Assembly (NCBI GenBank): GCA_963847985.1
Contig: CAWKBS010000003.1
Location: 1 to 64,000, forward strand
Direction of reading: 5' to 3'
Source: JAIBJN01 sp963847985
GTDB lineage: Bacteria; Actinomycetota; Thermoleophilia; Gaiellales; Gaiellaceae
DNA: 64,000 bases
Of the stretch, positions 59,041 through 64,000 are shown in pieces. The stretch's first letter is position 1. The number at the start of each line of letters is the position of its first letter. Position numbers and translations under genes: made by a program. A model generated the notes under the pieces. It was not told where the DNA came from. It did no database searches and saw only the letters and a program-made list of their open reading frames with translations.

Positions 59041-60342
59041 ATGATCGACGTCCCCGTTGCCCTCCTCGGTTACGGCACCGTCGGGTCGGCCGTGGACCGG
59101 CTGCTGCAGGAGAACGCCGAGGACATCGAGCGCGCCACCGGGCATCGGCTGCGCGTCACGCGCGCCCTCGTCCGGGACCCGGCCAAGGAGCGCGAGCACT
59201 CGCCGGCCGACGGCGTCCTCACGACCGACTTCGCTGCCATCCGCGACGACCCGGCGATCGCCATCGTCGCCGAGGTGATGGGCGGCCTCGAGCCGACCGG
59301 CGAGCACGTCCTCGACCTGCTGCGCGCCGGGAAGCCCGTCGTCTCCGCCAACAAGCAACTGATCGCGCGCCGCGGCGCGGAACTCTTCTCCGCCGCCTCC
59401 GAGGCCGGCGTTCAGCTCCGCTTCGAGGCGAGCGTCTGCGCCGCGATCCCGGTGATCAAGATCCTGCGCGAGGCGCTCGTCGTCACGAATGTCCACCGCA
59501 TCCTCGGGATCGTCAACGGCACGACCAACTTCATCCTCACGAAGATGGAGGAGGGGGCCGAGTACGCCGAGGCCCTCGCCGAGGCCCAGGCGCTCGGCTA
59601 CGCGGAGGCGGATCCCACCGAGGACGTGAGCGGCGCCGACGCGGCCGCGAAAATGGCCATCCTGGCGACGATCGCCTTCGGCTCGCGCGTCGGGCTCGAC
59701 GACGTCGCCTACGACGGCATCGAGCGGGTGACGAGCCAGCACGTGCGCGCCGCGCGCGAGATGCAGATGGTCGTCCGCCTGATCGGAGCCGCGACCCTGC
59801 GCGACGGGAAGCTCGACGTCCGTGTCGGCCCGGCGCTCGTCGACCGCCACCACCCTCTGGCCGCGGTCGAGGGCGCCTTCAACGCCGTGATGCTGCAGGG
59901 GGACGCCATCCGCGAGATCACGCTGGAGGGCCCCGGCGCAGGCGGCATGGAGACGGCGTCGGCAGTCGTGGCCGACATGGTGAGCGTGATCGGCACGACC
60001 GGCACCGGGTTCCTCCAGAACGACGCGTGCTGGCGCGAGCTCGACCGGCTGCCCGGCGCGGAGATGCGCTCGCCCTACTACCTGCGGATCGACGTGGACG
60101 ACGTCGCCGGCGTGCTCGCCCAGGTGGCGCTGCGCCTGGCCGCGCACCACATCTCGATCGCGCGCCTCGTCCAGCACCAGGAGAACGGCTCGGCCACGCT
60201 CCACGTCGTCACCCACGAGGGCGCGGAGGGCGACCTGCGGAGCGCGCTCCGCGAGATCGAGTCGCTGCCGGAGTCGACGAGCCCGCCCTCGGCCCTCCCG
60301 GTCATCTCCGACCGCGGCGTCGCGGAGCTGGGCTGGTCCTGA
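59041..60342 (+). CDS. hom: homoserine dehydrogenase
   Basis: Reduces aspartate semialdehyde to homoserine, branch point to threonine, methionine and then isoleucine. 433 residues. NAD(P) motif VALLGYGTVGSAVDRLLQEN, the conserved ANKQLIARRGAELF, substrate segments VNGTTNFILTKMEEGAEYAE and GYAEADPTEDVSGADAAAKM (catalytic Lys), and a C-terminal ACT domain (YYLRIDVDDVAGVLAQVALR, ISIARLVQHQ). Placement after ilvC links threonine supply to isoleucine synthesis. Confidence 0.95.
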   Translation: MIDVPVALLGYGTVGSAVDRLLQENAEDIERATGHRLRVTRALVRDPAKEREHSPADGVLTTDFAAIRDDPAIAIVAEVMGGLEPTGEHVLDLLRAGKPVVSANKQLIARRGAELFSAASEAGVQLRFEASVCAAIPVIKILREALVVTNVHRILGIVNGTTNFILTKMEEGAEYAEALAEAQALGYAEADPTEDVSGADAAAKMAILATIAFGSRVGLDDVAYDGIERVTSQHVRAAREMQMVVRLIGAATLRDGKLDVRVGPALVDRHHPLAAVEGAFNAVMLQGDAIREITLEGPGAGGMETASAVVADMVSVIGTTGTGFLQNDACWRELDRLPGAEMRSPYYLRIDVDDVAGVLAQVALRLAAHHISIARLVQHQENGSATLHVVTHEGAEGDLRSALREIESLPESTSPPSALPVISDRGVAELGWS

Positions 60343-60344
60343 TG

Positions 60345-60510
60345 CGGAGGGGTTGCCGAAACGACAGCTGTGCCGCCGGGCCGCGCTGCTCGCCCCGAAG
60401 ACTGCGTCCTCGGTCGCGCCCGTAGCCTCCGGCTACGAACACTCCCTGCGTCCTTGTTTCGGAACGACCATCGCACCCCGACGACGAGTGACATTCCGCC
60501 AACCCCTCCG
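60345..60510 (+). repeat. interspersed hairpin element, copy D (166 bases)
   Basis: Arms CGGAGGGGTTG (60345-60355) and CAACCCCTCCG (60500-60510) are a perfect 11-bp inverted repeat, with a further GAA/TTC pairing inside. The core aligns with copies A-C, including the internal hairpin GTAGCC-tcc-GGCTAC (60422-60436), and is the most diverged at its ends. It starts two bases past the hom stop and ends 30 bases before the thrC ATG. Confidence 0.85.
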
Positions 60511-60540
60511 AGCTTGCTCCCCCCGAGTAGGGTCCGCGGC

Positions 60541-61524
60541 ATGATCCCGCTCGCCGAGCGCTATCGCGACCGCTTGCCCCTCACCGACGCGACGCCGGTC
60601 GTCTCGCTCGGGGAAGGCTCGACGCCCCTCCTCCCCGCGCCACGGCTCTCCGAGCGGCTCGGCGTCGAGCTCTGGCTCAAGTGGGAAGCCGCGAACCCGA
60701 CCGGGAGCTTCAAGGACCGCGGGATGACCGTGGCCGTGTCGAAGGCGGTCGAGGAAGGGGCGACGGCGGTCGTCTGCGCCTCGACCGGCAACACGGCCGC
60801 CTCCGCCGCGACGTACGCGGCCCGCGCCGGGATCGAGGCGGTGATCCTGCAGCCCGCCGGGGCCGTGGCGCGCGGAAAGATCGCGCAGGCGCAGGCGGTC
60901 GGCGCCCGATTGCTCGAGGTCCAGGGCCCGTTCGAGGCGGCGCTCGACGCCGCGCAGGAGCTGGGGCGGCGAGGCACGCACGCGCTCGTCAACTCACTCA
61001 ACCCGTACCGCCTGGAGGGTCAGAAGACGGCCGCGTTCGAGATCGTCGAGGAACTCGGCGGCGCGCCCGACGTCCTCGCCCTCCCGTACGGCGGCGGGGG
61101 GAATACCCGCGCCTACGCGCTCGGCTTCGACGAGCTGGACGGCGGGCTGCCGGCGCTCCTGGCCGGGGAGGCGAACGAGCGCGCCTTCACCATGGCGACC
61201 GCGATCCGCATCGCCGAGCCCGCGCACCGCGCCCCGGCCGAGGAGGCGATCGCTCGCTCCGGCGGGACGGTCGTCCCGCTCACCGACGAGGAGATCCTTT
61301 CGGCTTGGCGCGACCTCGCTCGGCTCGAGGGGGTCTTCTGCGAGCCGTCGTCGGCCGCCGGGCTGGCCGCGCTCGCGCGCGAGCGGCCGGAGCCAGGCGT
61401 CCGCGTTGTCTGCGTCATCACCGGCCACGGCCTCAAGGACCCGGAGGCCGCTGCCCGCCTCTCCACCCCACCCGTGCCGGTCCCCTCGGACCCCGACGCC
61501 ATCGCCCAGGCAGCGTCCCCGTGA
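60541..61524 (+). CDS. thrC: threonine synthase
   Basis: PLP enzyme converting O-phosphohomoserine to threonine. 327 residues. N-terminal SLGEGSTPLLPAPRLSERLG, the PLP lysine in EAANPTGSFKDRGMTVAVSK, the cofactor motif ASTGNTAASAATYAARAG, the glycine-rich phosphate loop LPYGGGGNTRAYALG and the C-terminal FCEPSSAAGLAALARER. Short, monomer-type ThrC usual for Gram-positive bacteria. Start ATG 60541. The spacer upstream is repeat copy D. Confidence 0.93.
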   Translation: MIPLAERYRDRLPLTDATPVVSLGEGSTPLLPAPRLSERLGVELWLKWEAANPTGSFKDRGMTVAVSKAVEEGATAVVCASTGNTAASAATYAARAGIEAVILQPAGAVARGKIAQAQAVGARLLEVQGPFEAALDAAQELGRRGTHALVNSLNPYRLEGQKTAAFEIVEELGGAPDVLALPYGGGGNTRAYALGFDELDGGLPALLAGEANERAFTMATAIRIAEPAHRAPAEEAIARSGGTVVPLTDEEILSAWRDLARLEGVFCEPSSAAGLAALARERPEPGVRVVCVITGHGLKDPEAAARLSTPPVPVPSDPDAIAQAASP

Positions 61525-61527
61525 CCC

Positions 61528-61552
61528 CCCAAGTAACAGTCTGTTACTTGGG
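61528..61552. repeat. 25-base palindrome, AAGTAACAG-n-CTGTTACTT family, copy 2
   Basis: CCCAAGTAACAG-T-CTGTTACTTGGG, 12-bp perfect arms. It begins three bases past the thrC stop. Together with copy 3 it flanks about 50 GC-rich bases. Confidence 0.8.
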
Positions 61553-61601
61553 AAGAGCACCCGCCGGGGAGCTGGCTGCCGGGGTGGAGAACGCCCGCGG
61601 G

Positions 61602-61622
61602 CAAGTAACAGTCTGTTACTTG
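61602..61622. repeat. 21-base palindrome, AAGTAACAG-n-CTGTTACTT family, copy 3
   Basis: CAAGTAACAG-T-CTGTTACTTG, 10-bp perfect arms, directly followed by the thrB Shine-Dalgarno GAAGGAGC (61623-61630). Formation of the stem in RNA would touch the ribosome site; as DNA it could bind a dimeric regulator. Confidence 0.8.
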
Positions 61623-61636
61623 GAAGGAGCTTGCGC

Positions 61637-62453
61637 GTGCAGGTGACCGTTCGCGCGCCCGCGACGACGGCCAACCTCGGGCGCCGGGTTCGACTGCGCC
61701 GCTGTGGCGCTCGACCTCTGGAACGAGGTCGTCATCACCGACGGGGGGACACCCGACCGCACGCACCTCGGCGTCCGTGCCTACGAGCGGATCGATCCCG
61801 CCGACGGCCTGAAGTTCGAGTGGTTCGACCGCATCCCACGCGAGCGCGGCCTCGGGTCGAGCGCCTCCGTGATCGCGCTCGGGCTCGTCGCGGCCGCGCA
61901 CGTCGCCGAGCGCAACCCGGATCCCGAGTGGCTCCTGCACGAGGGCCTCCGGCTCGAAGGCCACGCCGACAACCTCGCCGCCGCGCTAGCAGGCGGGGCG
62001 TGCCTGACCGTGGGCGGGCGCATCCACCGCGTGGCCGACTCCGTCCCGGCCGTCCCGATCGCGCTCGTGCCGGACACGACCGTCGCCACGGCCGAGGCCC
62101 GCGCGGCGCTCCCCGAGGAGATCCCGCTCGGCGACGCCGTCTTCTCGGTGGGGCGTGCGACCCTCCTCGGGGCCGGCCTCGCCTCCGGCTCGAGCGACGT
62201 CTTCGCGGCCGCGCTGAACGACCGCCTGCACGAGCCCTATCGGGCGGCGAACGCGCCGCTCCTCGCCGAGGTCCGCGACGAGCTTCCCGCCGGCGCCCTC
62301 GGCGCCACCATCTCCGGGTCGGGCCCGACGGTGATCGTCTGGGCCGACCCGCACAAGGCCAAGGAGTGCTCCGTCGAGCTCTCCGACCGCTTCCCCGGCG
62401 TCGAGGTGCTCTGGCTCTCGACCTCCGCGAAAGGAGCTGAGCTCGTCCGATGA
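61637..62453 (+). CDS. thrB: homoserine kinase, one frameshift
   Basis: GHMP kinase phosphorylating homoserine, the ThrC substrate. GTG 61637 with SD AAGGAGC. The N-terminus reads VQVTVRAPATTANLG; one extra base near 61680 then restores FDCAAVALDLWNEVVITDGG. The GHMP ATP loop is RERGLGSSASVIALGLVAAA, with LEGHADNLAAALAGGACL and the C-terminal LGATISGSGPTVIVWADP. Reconstructed length is about 271 residues, slightly short but complete. The stop overlaps the ilvD ATG (ATGA). Confidence 0.9.
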
Positions 62454-64000
62454 CTGCCGACCCGTACGGCCGCCCCTCCGACCCCGCCAAGCGGCAGAGC
62501 GCAGCGCTCACCGACGGCCCGGCCCGCGCCGGCGCGCGCGCGATGCTGAAGGCGACGGGGTTCGACGACGACGACCTCGCGCGGCCGCTGATCGGCGTCG
62601 CCACGACCTGGATCGAGACGATGCCGTGCAACCTGAACCAGCGCGAGCTGGCGCAGCACGTGAAGGACGGCATCCGCGAGGCGGGCGGGACGCCGATGGA
62701 GTTCAACACCGTCTCGGTCTCCGACGGCGTCTCGATGGGCACCGAGGGGATGCGCGCCTCGCTCGTCTCGCGCGAGGTGATCGCCGACTCGATCGAGCTC
62801 GTCGCCCGCGGACACCTGCTCGACGGCCTCGTGTGCCTGGTCGGCTGCGACAAGACGATCCCGGCTGCCGTGATGGCACTCGCGCGCCTCGACCTTCCGA
62901 GCCTCGTGCTCTACAACGGTTCTATCGCGCCCGGCCGCTTCCGCGGACGCGACGTCACCATCCAGGACGTCTACGAGGCGATCGGCGCGCACGCCGTCGG
63001 GAAGATGACCGGCGAGGAGCTGCACGAGCTCGAAAGCGTCGCCTGCCCGGGCGCCGGAGCGTGCGGCGGCCAGTTCACGGCCAACACGATGTCCACCGCG
63101 CTCGAGTTCCTCGGGATCAGCCCGGCCGGCCTCAACGGCATCCCCGCCCTCGTCCCCGCGAAGGCCGAGGCCGCCGCGCAGGCGGGGCGGCTGGCCATGG
63201 ACCTCCTGCGCCGCGACGTGCGCCCGTCCCACGTGATCACGCGCGAGGCGCTCGAGAACGCGATCGCGTCCATCGCCGCCACCGGCGGGTCCACGAACGG
63301 CGTCCTCCACCTGCTCGCCATCGCGTACGAGCTCGGCATCCCGCTTACGATCGACGACTTCGACCGGATCGCGGCGCGCACGCCCGTCGTCGCCAGCCTC
63401 AAGCCCGGCGGCCGCTTCGTGGCCACGGACGTCTACGAGGCGGGCGGCGTCGCGCTCGTGGCCCGCGAGCTCGTCAAGCGCGGCCTCCTCCACGCCGACA
63501 CTCCCAACGTCGACGGCCGCTCGCTCGGCGAGATCGCGGCCGCCGTCGAAGAGACCCCCGGCCAGGAGGTTGTCGTCCCAATCGAGACGCCCCTCAAGCC
63601 GACGGGCGGGCTCGGCATCCTCTACGGCAACCTGTCTCCCGAGGGCAGCGTGGTCAAGCTCGCCGGCCACGAGCGCCTGCTCCACCGCGGGCCGGCGCGG
63701 GTCTTCGACTCGGAAGAAGCCTGCTTCGAGGCGGTGAAGAACCGCGGGATCCACGCCGGCGACGTCGTCGTCATCCGCTACGAGGGCCCGGCGGGCGGCC
63801 CGGGGATGCGGGAGATGCTCCACGTCACGGGCGCGCTCGTCGGCGAGGGGCTCGGCGACGAGGTGGCGCTCGTCACCGACGGGCGCTTCTCGGGCGCGAC
63901 CCACGGCCTCATGGTCGGCCACGTCTCGCCCGAAGCCTCACGCGGCGGCCCGCTCGCCGCGCTCCAGGACGGGGACGTCGTGGTCGTCGACGTCGAGGCG
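62450..64000 (+). CDS. ilvD: dihydroxy-acid dehydratase (3' end outside window)
   Basis: Iron-sulfur dehydratase, third common step to Val and Ile. 517 residues are visible from ATG 62450 and the frame is still open at base 64000. Cluster and metal motifs: the first Cys in IETMPCNLNQRELAQHVKDG, VGCDKTIPAAVMALARLDLP, and the second/third in ACPGAGACGGQFTANTMSTA; NGSIAPGRFRGRDV and the C-terminal VTDGRFSGATHGLMVGHVSP holding the catalytic Ser. Only the last roughly 45 residues are missing. Overlaps thrB by four bases. Confidence 0.95.
   Translation, partial: MTADPYGRPSDPAKRQSAALTDGPARAGARAMLKATGFDDDDLARPLIGVATTWIETMPCNLNQRELAQHVKDGIREAGGTPMEFNTVSVSDGVSMGTEGMRASLVSREVIADSIELVARGHLLDGLVCLVGCDKTIPAAVMALARLDLPSLVLYNGSIAPGRFRGRDVTIQDVYEAIGAHAVGKMTGEELHELESVACPGAGACGGQFTANTMSTALEFLGISPAGLNGIPALVPAKAEAAAQAGRLAMDLLRRDVRPSHVITREALENAIASIAATGGSTNGVLHLLAIAYELGIPLTIDDFDRIAARTPVVASLKPGGRFVATDVYEAGGVALVARELVKRGLLHADTPNVDGRSLGEIAAAVEETPGQEVVVPIETPLKPTGGLGILYGNLSPEGSVVKLAGHERLLHRGPARVFDSEEACFEAVKNRGIHAGDVVVIRYEGPAGGPGMREMLHVTGALVGEGLGDEVALVTDGRFSGATHGLMVGHVSPEASRGGPLAALQDGDVVVVDVEA

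Noticed and set aside
61528..61622. CRISPR-like repeat-spacer-repeat
   Set aside because: Only two repeats, each a perfect palindrome with almost no loop, no cas genes, and a third isolated copy 25 kb away.
61521..61646. 41-codon ORF with two QVTVCYL repeats between thrC and thrB
   Set aside because: The repeated peptide is only the translation of the two palindromes; the third palindrome copy at 36506 reads with a stop codon in the same frame, so there is no coding constraint.
1..64000. tRNA, rRNA, tmRNA, transposase, integrase or phage genes
   Set aside because: Intergenic gaps were read on both strands; no cloverleaf, conserved rRNA segment, or mobile-element protein was recognised.

Overview
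The window reads as one chromosomal segment of a high-GC actinobacterium. GTG and TTG starts are frequent, neighbouring genes commonly overlap by 1-8 bases, one protein resembles mycothiol synthase, and there is a full hopanoid cluster. A Thermoleophilia-like lineage is my best guess, but that is inference. I see no rRNA, tRNA, transposase, phage gene or CRISPR array. Both ends cut genes: a LuxR-type regulator at base 1 and ilvD at base 64000.

Layout. 1-2.4 kb: LuxR-type regulators around a broken HD-GYP gene. 2.5-8.3 kb: a complete dipeptide/oligopeptide ABC transporter on the minus strand (dppA-B-C-D-F order in transcription). 8.7-13.2 kb: a primary-type sigma factor, topoisomerase III and a 5'-3' exonuclease. 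13.2-16.6 kb: an FMN-dependent 2-hydroxyacid oxidase, a histone-deacetylase-fold hydrolase, a thioredoxin-TPR protein and a double-GNAT protein. 16.6-25.9 kb: a minus-strand hopanoid operon (hpnC, hpnD, hpnE, shc, hpnA, hpnH, hpnG) running on into ispH and pheA. 26-33.4 kb: mixed catabolic genes, including a class III CoA-transferase, an ornithine-cyclodeaminase-like gene and a dimethylglycine/sarcosine-dehydrogenase-like flavoprotein. 33.4-39 kb: a probable gamma-glutamyl polyamine/amine utilisation cluster (APC permease, PuuA-like synthetase, PuuD-like hydrolase, aldehyde dehydrogenase). 39-44 kb: a lipoprotein, an SDR, two secreted repeat/proline-rich proteins with a stand-alone LuxR domain, and a calcineurin-type phosphoesterase. 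44-53.3 kb: three tandem Old Yellow Enzyme paralogues, a patatin, a methyltransferase, a GMC oxidoreductase and a CHAP hydrolase. 53.4-64 kb: one long branched-chain plus threonine biosynthesis operon (leuA-like, leuB-like, ilvB, ilvN, ilvC, hom, thrC, thrB, ilvD), preceded by what looks like a Leu/Val/Ile-rich leader peptide and attenuator.

The most unusual signal is non-coding. A roughly 135-base core occurs four times between genes (12182, 24111, 43878, 60345), and a 71-base short form occurs at 39567. In every copy the core is enclosed by terminal arms that are exactly or almost exactly complementary to each other but have a different sequence in each copy. An internal hairpin also carries two compensatory base-pair changes in one copy. 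This points to either a structured RNA with a free outer stem or a small mobile element that enters pre-existing hairpins. A second unrelated family is an AT-rich 21-25 base palindrome present three times (36506, 61528, 61602).

About fifteen otherwise well-conserved genes carry single-base frameshifts, often in short G/C runs. That pattern suggests base-level assembly error more than mass gene decay, and coordinates of such genes are given as the full reconstructed span.
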